NCBI RefSeq assembly: GCF_009831655.1
Contig: NZ_WRPA01000008.1
Location: 124,001-188,000 of the forward strand
DNA: 64,000 nucleotides
Direction: 5' to 3'
Origin: Shewanella insulae
GTDB lineage: Bacteria; Pseudomonadota; Gammaproteobacteria; Enterobacterales; Shewanellaceae
This document shows positions 30,586-38,982 of this stretch, piece by piece. The notes below the pieces were generated by a model. That model did no database searches. It had not been told where the DNA came from and was given only the letters and a program-made list of their open reading frames with translations. Position 1 is the stretch's first letter; each line of letters begins with the position of its first letter. Position numbers and translations under genes: made by a program.

Positions 30586-30601
30586 TTTACGCTGGCGTCA
30601 A
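30586..30601. promoter_or_regulatory. Palindromic operator-like site 1, symporter promoter
   Basis: TTTACGCTGGCGTCAA has the dyad TT-ACGC..GCGT-AA. It resembles MerR-family LiuR-type boxes. A close copy lies 64 bp downstream, and both precede the DUF4212/symporter pair. The regulator identity is inference. Confidence 0.5.
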
Positions 30602-30649
30602 CTTTGATCTCCTTGTTTTGTAAAGAAAATGTTCAAAATCATCTAAAGG

Positions 30650-30665
30650 TTGACGCTGGCGTTAG
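30650..30665. promoter_or_regulatory. Palindromic operator-like site 2, symporter promoter
   Basis: TTGACGCTGGCGTTAG shares the ACGCTGGCGT core with site 1 and lies 81 bp upstream of the DUF4212 gene. Two copies of the same 10-bp core at a 64-bp interval are unlikely by chance. Confidence 0.5.
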
Positions 30666-30745
30666 ACCAAAGTCGCGATTGTCCTAAAGACTGCGCTTGC
30701 TAGATTAATTCATGACTTAATAATAATCAGCACAGGGGAGTCGCA

Positions 30746-31012
30746 ATGGCTTTTGAAAATAACGAAAAGGCAGAAGGTTACTGGCGTGAAAATTTACGCC
30801 TAGTGCTCGGACTGCTAGCAATTTGGGCTGCAGTGTCATTTGGCTGCGGTATTTTACTGGTCGATGTACTCAATGAGATCCATTTCATGGGCTTTAAGCT
30901 GGGCTTCTGGTTTGCTCAGCAGGGGGCCATGTATGTATTCGTTGCACTGATTTTTGTCTATGTGGCGAAAGCCAATGCGCTGGACAAAAAATACAATGTT
31001 CATGAAGACTAA
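30746..31012 (+). CDS. DUF4212 protein, small subunit of sodium/solute symporter
   Basis: The 88-residue protein has two membrane segments (about 18-40 and 50-75) and the family pattern YWRENLRLVLGLLAIWAAVSFGCGIL and LGFWFAQQGAMYVFVALIFVYV. DUF4212 proteins are encoded directly before VC_2705-type symporters and are thought to be their small subunits, as YjcH is for ActP. It starts 11 bp before the symporter gene and has a GGGGAG ribosome site. Co-expression is certain from spacing; the subunit role is inference. Confidence 0.9.
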   Translation: MAFENNEKAEGYWRENLRLVLGLLAIWAAVSFGCGILLVDVLNEIHFMGFKLGFWFAQQGAMYVFVALIFVYVAKANALDKKYNVHED

Positions 31013-31023
31013 GGAGCAATGAG

Positions 31024-32742
31024 ATGGATGTTCAAACGTTAACTTATTTGATAGTGGGCCTGACCTTTGCCCTCTATATTGGCATTGCGATCTGGTCTCG
31101 CGCCGGTTCAACCAAAGAGTTCTATGTTGCCGGTGGTGGTGTACACCCTGTGATGAACGGTATGGCCACGGCGGCTGACTGGATGTCGGCGGCGTCTTTC
31201 ATTTCACTGGCGGGTATCGTTTCTTTCGTCGGTTATGATGGCTCTGTCTACCTGATGGGCTGGACTGGGGGCTATGTATTGTTGGCGCTCTGTATGGCAC
31301 CTTACCTACGTAAGTTTGGTAAGTTTACCGTGCCCGATTTTATCGGTGATCGTTACTACTCTCAGGCGGCCCGTACCGTGGCGGTTGTCTGTGCCATCTT
31401 CATCTGTTTCACCTACATAGCAGGTCAGATGCGTGGTGTGGGCGTGGTGTTCTCTCGCTTCTTGGAAGTGGACGTCGATACTGGTGTTTACATAGGTATG
31501 GCCGTGGTCTTCTTCTACGCCGTACTCGGCGGCATGAAGGGCATCACCTACACCCAGGTTGCTCAGTACTGTGTATTGATCTTTGCCTTCATGGTACCGG
31601 CTATCTTCATCTCTGTGATGATGACGGGACATATTCTGCCTCAGATAGGCTTTGGCGCCGAGTTGGTGGATGCCGCGGGTAATGGCACGGGGACCTATCT
31701 GCTTGAGAAGCTCGACGGCCTGTCGGCGCAGCTTGGTTTCTCTCAGTATACCGAGGGTTCTAAGGGGATGATCGACGTCTTCTTCATCACGGGTGCACTG
31801 ATGTTCGGTACTGCGGGTCTACCACACGTTATCGTTCGTTTCTTTACCGTGCCTAAGGTGAAAGATGCACGTGTGTCTGCCGGTTGGGCACTGGTATTTA
31901 TCGCCATCATGTACACCACTATTCCGGCGCTGTCTGCATTCTCTCGCGTAAATATGATCGAGACCATCAATGGCCCTGAGTCAACGGGCGTGGCTTATGA
32001 AACGGCGCCAGACTGGATCAAGAACTGGGAGAAGACAGGCCTGATCAAGTGGGATGATAAGAATAGCGATGGCAAGATCTACTATGCCAAGGGCGAAACC
32101 AACGAGATGAACATTGACCGCGATATCATGGTACTGGCTACCCCTGAGATCGCAAATCTTCCTGCCTGGGTGATCGCGCTGGTTGCGGCGGGTGGTCTGG
32201 CGGCGGCGCTGTCAACTTCTGCGGGTCTGTTGCTGGTGATCTCAACCTCGGTATCACACGATCTGTTGAAGAAGAACTTCATGCCGGATATCTCGGATAA
32301 GCAGGAGCTGCTCTATGCCCGTATCGCCGCGGCACTGGGTATCGTCATGGCGGGTTACTTCGGTATCAACCCACCAGGATTCGTAGCAGCCGTGGTGGCA
32401 ATCGCCTTCGGCCTGGCGGCCTCATCGCTCTTCCCGGCCATTATCATGGGGATCTTCTCTCGCACCATGAATAAAGAGGGGGCCATTGCCGGTATGGTGA
32501 CGGGTCTGCTGTTCTCGGCAAGCTACATCATCTACTTCAAGTTTGTGAACCCAGGTGATAACAACGCGGCGAACTGGTTGTTTGGTATCTCGCCAGAAGG
32601 TATAGGTATGCTGGGGATGATCATCAACTTCGCGGTAGCCTTTATCGTCAGCAAGGTAACGGCTGCGGTACCACAGAATGTGGTTGATATGGTGGAATCA
32701 ATCCGCTTCCCTAAGGGAGCCGGTGAGGCCCACGACCACTAA
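31024..32742 (+). CDS. Sodium:solute symporter, VC_2705 subfamily
   Basis: This carrier of 572 residues belongs to the SSS family. It has about 13 membrane segments, the sodium-site segment AADWMSAASFISLAGIVSFVG (about 43-65) and the signature TAGLPHVIVRFFTVPKVKDAR (about 260-280). The helix-break region ALSTSAGLLLVISTSVSHDLL (about 395-415) also fits. Family members are annotated as acetate/propionate-type monocarboxylate permeases; I infer a short-chain carboxylate substrate. It follows the DUF4212 gene by 11 bp. Two conserved palindromes lie upstream. A terminator ends the pair. Confidence 0.93.
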   Translation: MDVQTLTYLIVGLTFALYIGIAIWSRAGSTKEFYVAGGGVHPVMNGMATAADWMSAASFISLAGIVSFVGYDGSVYLMGWTGGYVLLALCMAPYLRKFGKFTVPDFIGDRYYSQAARTVAVVCAIFICFTYIAGQMRGVGVVFSRFLEVDVDTGVYIGMAVVFFYAVLGGMKGITYTQVAQYCVLIFAFMVPAIFISVMMTGHILPQIGFGAELVDAAGNGTGTYLLEKLDGLSAQLGFSQYTEGSKGMIDVFFITGALMFGTAGLPHVIVRFFTVPKVKDARVSAGWALVFIAIMYTTIPALSAFSRVNMIETINGPESTGVAYETAPDWIKNWEKTGLIKWDDKNSDGKIYYAKGETNEMNIDRDIMVLATPEIANLPAWVIALVAAGGLAAALSTSAGLLLVISTSVSHDLLKKNFMPDISDKQELLYARIAAALGIVMAGYFGINPPGFVAAVVAIAFGLAASSLFPAIIMGIFSRTMNKEGAIAGMVTGLLFSASYIIYFKFVNPGDNNAANWLFGISPEGIGMLGMIINFAVAFIVSKVTAAVPQNVVDMVESIRFPKGAGEAHDH

Positions 32743-32762
32743 GTTGATAAACTTATCGACCT

Positions 32763-32789
32763 AGGGAGCGCAATGCGCTCCCTTTTTTT
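32763..32789 (+). terminator. Terminator of the symporter operon
   Basis: AGGGAGCGC (32763-32771) pairs with GCGCTCCCT (32775-32783) over an AAT loop, followed by a T-run. Confidence 0.93.
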
Positions 32790-32893
32790 ATTTCATATCT
32801 TATTGATTTACCTTTTGCTTATCTGGCAGTCTCAAGATTGGTGTTTGGGATTTATGTTTGGGGTTCATGTTTGGCGTTTTCGGGGGCGTAGGG

Positions 32894-33514
32894 GTGAGTA
32901 ACTATCAATTATCCGTGGGAACCTTTAATAAGCTGGCGCGCCAGTATCAGGATAAATATATGCAGATGCCGCTCTACGAGCCCACCTATGCTCGCCTGAG
33001 TGAGTTACTCGGCGAGCGGGACAGGGTGCTAGAGCTTGCCTGCGGCCCGGGTAATATCGCCCGCTATCTCTTGACGCGCCATCCCAAGCTCAAATACTTG
33101 GGGACCGACCTGGCGCCGCAGATGGTCAGCCTAGCGCGGGAGAATAATCCGACCGCTCAGTTTGAGGTGATGGACAGCCTGGCCGTCGACAGTTTATCCG
33201 AGATGTTTGATGCCATAGTGTGTGGATTTTGCCTGCCTTATCTCAATCGGGAGGAAGCAAAGGCCTTGATCCAGGCGATGGCAACAAGGGTTAATTCTGG
33301 TGGTCTGCTTTATCTGAGCACCATGGAGGGCGATTATGAAGCCTCTAAGCTGCAGACCTCCAGCAGCGGCGATCAGGCCTTCATCTATTATCACTGCGGC
33401 GAATGGCTCAGCGCTCAGCTGAGCACGGCAGGTTTCGAGCTGCTAAGCTGTCATCGTCTGGACTATCCCGAGCGAGGCGATGTGGATCTCTTCATCATCG
33501 CCAGGCGGCGTTAG
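32894..33514 (+). CDS. Class I SAM-dependent methyltransferase
   Basis: The protein has about 206 residues from GTG 32894, which has GGGG-rich DNA upstream; an in-frame ATG at 32858 would add 12 odd residues. It has SAM motif I VLELACGPGNIARYLL (about 46-61), an acidic motif GTDLAPQMVSLAREN, and motif II around DAIVCGFCLPYL. It is a small generic methyltransferase with UbiE-like topology; its substrate is unknown. It lies between the symporter and the cNMP/CBS gene, but each is separately spaced. Confidence 0.83.
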   Translation: MSNYQLSVGTFNKLARQYQDKYMQMPLYEPTYARLSELLGERDRVLELACGPGNIARYLLTRHPKLKYLGTDLAPQMVSLARENNPTAQFEVMDSLAVDSLSEMFDAIVCGFCLPYLNREEAKALIQAMATRVNSGGLLYLSTMEGDYEASKLQTSSSGDQAFIYYHCGEWLSAQLSTAGFELLSCHRLDYPERGDVDLFIIARRR

Positions 33515-33647
33515 GGATTAGCTGGCCTTTAGTCGTATAGCAAGAGTTTGTTTGTTAAGTCTATAGTGAATAAAACAGCCGATGCCCAGTGACGTTTTAA
33601 TGCAATATTTGAGGGCAATATGCCGACCATAGCATAAGAGGGAGATC

Positions 33648-35495
33648 ATGGACGCGAGCGAACTGCAACCTATTACCCAATTTCTTGGCCAGCTGACGCC
33701 CTTTGACAGCCTATCTGAGCAGAACCTGGAGCGCTGCTGCCGCGCACTCAGTGTCGGTTATTACAGTCGCTCCTCCGTCTATGTGCCGCTGGATGAGGAG
33801 CATCCACAGCTCTATATCGTCCGCAGTGGCGCCTTTGAGGTGCGCGGGGAAGATGGCGACCTGATAGACAGGCTAGGTGATGGCGACTTCTTCGGTTTTC
33901 CCTCGCTACTCTCCGGTGAGAAGGTAAGTAACCGCGTACAGATCCTCGAAGATGGTCTGGTGTATCACTTAGATCCCGAGACCTTTAATCGCCTGAGGAG
34001 CGAGAGCCGCGAGTTCGATCGCTTCTTTAACCGTGCCTTCGCCAAGCGCCTGCGTCATCAGGGGCGCTTCAAGGCCAAGGAACTGGGCTCCACCAATAGG
34101 GTTAGCAGCCTGATGTCCAAGCAGCCCCTGTGCCTGGATATCAATGCCAGTGTCAGCGACGCCGCCCGTCTGATGCGGGATAATCGGGTCTCTTCTGTGC
34201 TCATTATCGATAATCAAAAGCTCGCGGGGATCCTCACCGACAGGGATCTGCGCAATCGGGTGTTGGCCGAGTCACTCGATGGTAGCCTGCCTGTACATCA
34301 GGCGATGACTGTGACGCCGACCACACTGAGTGCCAATGCCCTGGTGTTCGAGGCCATGCTACTGATGAGCCAGCACAACATTCATCATCTGCCCATCATG
34401 GATGAGAACAGGCCTATAGGGGTGATCACCAGTACAGATATCCTGCGTGGCCAGAGCTCCCAGCCCTTGCTGCTGATCGGTGAGATAGAGCGTCAGCAAG
34501 ATCTCGAGAGCTTAATCAATGTCTCGAAACAGATCCCTCTACTTTTGCAAAATCTCATCAGCGCAGATGCCAGAGCCGAAGAGATAGGCCGGGTGCTGAC
34601 CTCGGTGACCGATGCCTTGACCCGCCGTCTTATCGTGCTTAATCAGCAGATCCTCGGCCAGGCGCCAATGCCATTTTGCTGGCTGGCGTTTGGCTCTCAG
34701 GGCCGCCAGGATCAGGCGGCCTGTTCTGATCAGGATAACGGCCTCTTGCTGGCACATGAGATGGATGAATACGCCCAGGGCTATTTCGAGGCCCTGACTA
34801 AGGCGGTCTGCGCCGGACTGGACCGCTGCGGTTATGTCTACTGCCCAGGGGATATCATGGCGCAGAATCCCAAATGGCGAATGACGCTGGAACAGTGGCA
34901 ACAGAAGTTTGCCAACTGGGTCGAGCACCCCGAGCCCAAGGCCCTGATGCACGCCAGCATCTTCTTCGATATGCGCTGCGTCTATGGGCCTTCGAGCCTG
35001 TTCGAGGGCTTGCAGTCTCAGGTGCTGGAATCCACCAAGGATAACGATATCTTCCTCGCTGGCATGGCGGGCAATGCCCTGCAGGTCTCGCCACCCCTGG
35101 GTTTCTTCAAGAAGTTTGTCTTAGAGCGTGACGGACAGGAGGTGAAGGGAATCGATCTCAAGCACAAGGGCAGTGCGCTCATCAACGATATTGCCAGGAT
35201 CTATGCGCTGTCGGCAGGCATTAGCGAGGTGAATACTGCCAAGCGAATTCGCCTCCTGATGGAGCAGAGTATCATCAATCGCAAAGATGCTTTGAACCTC
35301 GCCGACGCCCATGAATTTATCGCTCATATGCGACTCTCTAATCAGGGCTATCAATTTACCCACAATCAGCCCCTCACTAATTATCTGATGCCTCAGCAAC
35401 TCTCCTCGCTGGTGCGCCATCAACTGCGCGATGCCTTTAAGGTGGTACATGATGCGCAGGCGGGCCTAAAGCTTAAATTTACCCGGAGCTTCTAG
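33648..35495 (+). CDS. cNMP-binding/CBS/DUF294 nucleotidyltransferase signalling protein
   Basis: The 615-residue protein is recognisable as DUF294-type. Residues about 10-140 form a cNMP-binding fold with LYIVRSGAFEVRGEDG and GDGDFFGFPSLL. Two CBS domains (about 152-270) follow, with VLIIDNQKLAGILTDRDLRNR and HLPIMDENRPIGVITSTDILR. The nucleotidyltransferase core near 349-364 is GSQGRQDQAACSDQDN, with the G-S and D-x-D pattern, then a helical C-terminal domain. Such proteins often sit beside acetate or SSS permeases and a DnaQ-like exonuclease, as here. The role is probably signal integration; no substrate is known. The next gene starts at the base after its stop. Confidence 0.9.
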   Translation: MDASELQPITQFLGQLTPFDSLSEQNLERCCRALSVGYYSRSSVYVPLDEEHPQLYIVRSGAFEVRGEDGDLIDRLGDGDFFGFPSLLSGEKVSNRVQILEDGLVYHLDPETFNRLRSESREFDRFFNRAFAKRLRHQGRFKAKELGSTNRVSSLMSKQPLCLDINASVSDAARLMRDNRVSSVLIIDNQKLAGILTDRDLRNRVLAESLDGSLPVHQAMTVTPTTLSANALVFEAMLLMSQHNIHHLPIMDENRPIGVITSTDILRGQSSQPLLLIGEIERQQDLESLINVSKQIPLLLQNLISADARAEEIGRVLTSVTDALTRRLIVLNQQILGQAPMPFCWLAFGSQGRQDQAACSDQDNGLLLAHEMDEYAQGYFEALTKAVCAGLDRCGYVYCPGDIMAQNPKWRMTLEQWQQKFANWVEHPEPKALMHASIFFDMRCVYGPSSLFEGLQSQVLESTKDNDIFLAGMAGNALQVSPPLGFFKKFVLERDGQEVKGIDLKHKGSALINDIARIYALSAGISEVNTAKRIRLLMEQSIINRKDALNLADAHEFIAHMRLSNQGYQFTHNQPLTNYLMPQQLSSLVRHQLRDAFKVVHDAQAGLKLKFTRSF

Positions 35496-36176
35496 GTGCT
35501 AGCAGGGGTGAAGGTCAGGTCGCAGCTGTGCTGGCGAGCCCTTATGGCAAAAGATGCCGGGCTCAAGGGCTATCAGCATGCGCTGATGCCGGTTATCAAT
35601 AAGCCATTAGTGGAGGTGGAGCTGCTTGCAATAGATCTCGAGATGACGGGACTCAATGCCAGCTTCGATCAGATCTTGAGTATCGGCGTGGTGCCTATCC
35701 GCCAGGGGCAGCTTATTCTCAGTGAGGCGCAGCATAAGCTGGTGCAGATTGAGGGCAGTGTCGGCCAGAGCGCCACTATACACGGCATCTTAGATACCCA
35801 TCTGGATGCGGCCTTGACCCCTGAACAGGCGATGGCCTGGTTTTTATCCGTGAGTGAGGGCAAGGTGTTGGTAGCCCACCATGCGCCGCTGGATCTCGCC
35901 TTCTTACAATCTGGGCTGCAGGCCTGTTTGGGAGAGAAGCCGCGCCTGCTCGCCATAGATACCCTGTTGCTCGAGAAGCAGCGCCTTCTGAGACAACAGG
36001 AACATCTGCAAGAGGGCAGCCTGCGCCTTGGTCGTAGCCGCGCCCGTTACGGCCTGCCCGTGTATGCGGCTCATAACGCGCTCATCGACGCGCTGGCCTG
36101 CGGCGAGTTGCTGCTGGCGCAGGTGGCGGCCATGGGCGGCGCAACTAAGGTAAAAATCGCCGAGCTGCTGCCTTAA
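35496..36176 (+). CDS. DnaQ-like DEDDh 3'-5' exonuclease
   Basis: The protein has 226 residues with a GTG start directly after the upstream stop. Exo motif I is AIDLEMTG (D47, E49), motif II is HHAPLDLAFL (D133), and motif III is AAHNALIDALA (H193, D198), so the DEDDh catalytic set is complete. It is about the size of the DnaQ epsilon subunit family and belongs to the group encoded next to DUF294/CBS proteins. The tight coupling suggests one transcript with the upstream gene. Whether it acts on DNA or RNA is not known. Confidence 0.88.
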   Translation: MLAGVKVRSQLCWRALMAKDAGLKGYQHALMPVINKPLVEVELLAIDLEMTGLNASFDQILSIGVVPIRQGQLILSEAQHKLVQIEGSVGQSATIHGILDTHLDAALTPEQAMAWFLSVSEGKVLVAHHAPLDLAFLQSGLQACLGEKPRLLAIDTLLLEKQRLLRQQEHLQEGSLRLGRSRARYGLPVYAAHNALIDALACGELLLAQVAAMGGATKVKIAELLP

Positions 36177-36330
36177 TACCTGGTTATACTTGGTTACATT
36201 TTGCGCCTTTATCTTTGGCGACTTTCCGCCATTATCTCAATAGAGACAGGAGCTTGGACGGATCCATTTAAATGGTATTGTCCGGCTATGACCTGAGTTA
36301 TGGCATAAGTAATAAGCAAAGAGGTTAATC

Positions 36331-36921
36331 ATGGCGCTTCCTTTACTCTGGCTCGGTGGGGCCGCCCTGGGGGCCGCCTTTATCGCCGACGCCAAGCAGA
36401 AACAACGACAGTTGACCTTAGACAGACGGTTAGGCCGTGCGCCCAAGGCGCCAGAGGGTAAGCGGGTGAGCCCACTCGCCCCCAGTGTGTTGCACCTCGG
36501 CGAGGTCAAGGTCACGCCGCCCCCCGGTGCCCTGGTGTGTTGCTTCGTCTTCGGGGTGATTGAACATACAGGTATCTGGCTTGGCGACGATACCTTAGTA
36601 GAGCTGCATGGCAGCGGTCTGATCCGGCCTGTGTCATCTAAGCGTTTCTTGGCAGGGCGCACCGGTAGCCGTATCTTCGTCGCCTGTGACCATCAACATA
36701 GACCCTTAATTGGTGAATCTGTGCTGGCGCGGGCGCAGCAGGCCATCTATCGGTATCGCGACTATGATCTCTTCGATAACAACTGCCATCGCTTCGTCTG
36801 GTATTGTCTTACTGGCGAGGAGCTGAGTATCTCGAGTTTCGATAAGTTTAATCGTCTGCTGGCCAGCCATTTCGCCCAGGCCATCTATTGGGATGAGGCC
36901 GATATTGCTAAGGGGTATTAA
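36331..36921 (+). CDS. LRAT-domain (permuted NlpC/P60) protein
   Basis: The protein has 196 residues with a short hydrophobic N-terminus (about 4-18). It has the catalytic pattern of lecithin:retinol acyltransferase-like proteins: H79 in EHTGIWLGDD, H93 in ELHG, and C152 in NNCHRFVWYCL. The fold is a circularly permuted NlpC/P60 papain type. Bacterial members are mostly uncharacterised and may act on lipids or peptides. The substrate is unknown, and the N-terminal segment may be a membrane anchor. It ends at a terminator shared with the convergent fabH-like gene. Confidence 0.82.
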   Translation: MALPLLWLGGAALGAAFIADAKQKQRQLTLDRRLGRAPKAPEGKRVSPLAPSVLHLGEVKVTPPPGALVCCFVFGVIEHTGIWLGDDTLVELHGSGLIRPVSSKRFLAGRTGSRIFVACDHQHRPLIGESVLARAQQAIYRYRDYDLFDNNCHRFVWYCLTGEELSISSFDKFNRLLASHFAQAIYWDEADIAKGY

Positions 36922-36991
36922 GACCGAAAAAATTGCCCTATGCCTGATAGAGTTAGCCCTAAATGAGCAACTTGAGAACTTTTCAGATATA

Positions 36992-37018
36992 AAAATGCCG
37001 ACATCATGTCGGCATTTT
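36992..37018. terminator. Bidirectional terminator, LRAT gene / fabH-like gene
   Basis: AAAATGCCGACAT and ATGTCGGCATTTT form a perfect 13-bp stem around a single C, with A- and T-tracts at the ends. It lies between convergent genes. Confidence 0.92.
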
Positions 37019-37036
37019 CTGTTTTCAATCTGGCGA

Positions 37037-38104
37037 TTATTCGCCGCAGAAGTAGTCCACGGCGCGCTTAACCAGCTCGATACCCGTCTGATCGCATGGC
37101 GGTAGCTCGGCATCCGATTCGCTTATCGGTGTAACGCGCTCGCCCCACTTGAACAGCACCGCCGCCGAGGTCAGGCCGGCACCGAAGGCGCAAGACAAGA
37201 TGGTTTGATTCGGCTTGATCAGTCCCTTCTCCAGCGCATCGCAGATGGCGATAGGGATAGTGGCCGCAGAGGTGTTGCCGTAGTTGGCGATGTTGACCAC
37301 AGCCTTCTCTTTCGGGATCTTCATGCGGTTGATCAGGGTATCGATAATGCGCTCGTTCGCCTGATGCGGGATCACTAGATCCACTTCATCTTTGTCGACA
37401 CCGCATTTTTCCAGCACTGTGTTGCTGAGCTTGCCCATACCCGCGATGGCGCGCTTGAAGATCTCCTGACCATTGAACTCGATGTAGAAATCCAATGATG
37501 CGGCGTTGAATCTGTCCATGGCGGTACCAAAGCCCGCCTTGAGAATATCGCGACCGGCTGGGTCGTTGTTGAGCTCATAGCCCAATACGCCGCCAGGCTG
37601 ATCTGTCGCTTCGACTACTACGGCGCCAGCGCCGTCACCGAAGAGTACCGCGGTCTCGCGGCGAGACCAGTCGAGATAGAAGGAGAGACGCTCGGCGCCG
37701 ATCACCAACACCTTCTTCGACTGACCGCTCTTGATCTGCGAGCTGGCCAGACCCAGACCGTAGAGGAAACCACTACAGGCGGCATTGATATCGAACGCAC
37801 CGCAGCTAGCGCCAATGTTGGCCTGTACGGTTGATGCTATGTTTGGAATAAGCGTATCAGGGCTGGCAGTGGCCAGAATGATAAGATCTATCTCTTCGCC
37901 CTTAATACCAGCAGCGGCCAGGGCGCGCTGGGCGGCGACGGTGGCCAGCTCTGAGGTGTTAACATGGCTGATGTGTCGCTGACTGATCCCAGTACGCGGC
38001 TTAATCCATTCATCTGACGTGTCGATAAAAGTGGCAAGATCATGGTTGGTGAGCGTTGCGGGGGGAACACATTTTCCCCAGCCTGTAATGGTGGCGTACT
38101 GCAT
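37037..38104 (-). CDS. 3-oxoacyl-ACP synthase III (FabH-like)
   Basis: Ketosynthase III enzymes condense acyl-CoA with malonyl-ACP. The 355-residue protein has the full catalytic triad: C110 in [12 protein letters not shown]247 in IPHQAN and N277 in NYGNTSA. It is longer than housekeeping FabH (about 317 residues) because of a C-terminal extension. It lies outside a fab operon, as a second, accessory KS III in a single-gene unit, so the starter specificity may differ from the main FabH. I leave the symbol blank for this reason. A gntR gene lies upstream on the same strand with its own terminator. Confidence 0.87.
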   Translation of the reverse strand: MQYATITGWGKCVPPATLTNHDLATFIDTSDEWIKPRTGISQRHISHVNTSELATVAAQRALAAAGIKGEEIDLIILATASPDTLIPNIASTVQANIGASCGAFDINAACSGFLYGLGLASSQIKSGQSKKVLVIGAERLSFYLDWSRRETAVLFGDGAGAVVVEATDQPGGVLGYELNNDPAGRDILKAGFGTAMDRFNAASLDFYIEFNGQEIFKRAIAGMGKLSNTVLEKCGVDKDEVDLVIPHQANERIIDTLINRMKIPKEKAVVNIANYGNTSAATIPIAICDALEKGLIKPNQTILSCAFGAGLTSAAVLFKWGERVTPISESDAELPPCDQTGIELVKRAVDYFCGE

Positions 38105-38128
38105 CTGTATATTCTCTCAAAAAATAAA

Positions 38129-38154
38129 AAGGCAGAGTACATCAGCTCTGCCTT
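38129..38154 (-). terminator. Terminator of the gntR gene
   Basis: AAGGCAGAG (38129-38137) pairs with CTCTGCCTT (38146-38154). On the minus strand a T-rich run follows (A-tract at about 38119-38130 on plus). Confidence 0.82.
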
Positions 38155-38204
38155 ATCAAACTAATCTAATAAGCCTAGCAATAAGTCAAGCAAGCAACAG
38201 TGAT

Positions 38205-38876
38205 TTAGCTCACCTGCTGGGCAACCAACTCACGTATGGCATTGGCTGCATGTAAAATATGGTCTCTCAGAAGCGTCACTGCCTTGTCAATCTCTTGGTT
38301 GCGACAGTAGGTAAGCAAGTCTCTATGATCTTGCGCCGCTCGCGGGATCCCGCCTGCCAGCAACAGCTGTAGACGAATGTAGCGATCACAGTTGGTATTT
38401 AGACCGTGTACCACTTCCATGGTATGAGGACGGTCGGCCGCCTGATACAGGCAGGAATGGAACTTGGTATTGAGTTCGCTCCAGCTGCTAACAGCGTCTT
38501 CCTGTTGGAAAGCGGCCTCCAGTTCATCCAGATAACCCTGGGCCTGAGCCAGCATCTCATCATCGAGATTTGGGATAGCCTTGGCAAGCAGATCGGTTTC
38601 GATAAGGGCTCTTAGTTCAAACAGCTCGGTAACCTGGTCGACCGACAATTCGGTGGCGGTAGCGCCCTTATGGGCTTCAAACTTTACGAGTCCTTCGGCT
38701 TCGAGTTGCAGCAGGGCTTCTCTGACCGGGATACGACTGACGTTCAGCGCCTCGGCTAAGGCACTCTGGCGTAAAGGTTCGCCGGCGGCAATTTCGCCTG
38801 AAAGGATTTTCTCTCTTAAGACTTCCACCACGACCTGGGTGCGCGTTTTATGAACGATTGGAGTTGTTCGGCTCAT
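38205..38876 (-). CDS. GntR-family (FadR/FCD type) regulator, probable hydroxyproline locus regulator
   Basis: The protein has 223 residues. The winged helix (about 10-78) has the GntR hallmark LREKILSGEIAAGEPLRQSALAEALNVSRIPVREALLQLEAEGLV. The C-terminal FCD ligand domain (about 85-215) has the usual metal-site histidines in HSCLYQAADRPH and HRDLL. It follows the hydroxyproline catabolic genes on the same strand after a terminator. The TTGTATACAA-type palindromes in the divergent promoter at 42.6 kb match GntR/FCD operators, so it likely senses hydroxyproline or a pathway intermediate (inference). Confidence 0.9.
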   Translation of the reverse strand: MSRTTPIVHKTRTQVVVEVLREKILSGEIAAGEPLRQSALAEALNVSRIPVREALLQLEAEGLVKFEAHKGATATELSVDQVTELFELRALIETDLLAKAIPNLDDEMLAQAQGYLDELEAAFQQEDAVSSWSELNTKFHSCLYQAADRPHTMEVVHGLNTNCDRYIRLQLLLAGGIPRAAQDHRDLLTYCRNQEIDKAVTLLRDHILHAANAIRELVAQQVS

Positions 38877-38941
38877 AGTTCCCGTAATGTCTTTTCGTTA
38901 TTATATGTGATCCGCATAAGATTACCGCTTATAGCACTATA

Positions 38942-38971
38942 AATAAAGGGAAACCGTGGTTTCCCTTTATT
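38942..38971 (-). terminator. Terminator of the hydroxyproline minus-strand operon
   Basis: AATAAAGGGAAACC and GGTTTCCCTTTATT form a perfect 14-bp stem around GT, directly past the stop of the aldehyde dehydrogenase gene. Confidence 0.85.
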
Positions 38972-38982
38972 TTATATGCCTG

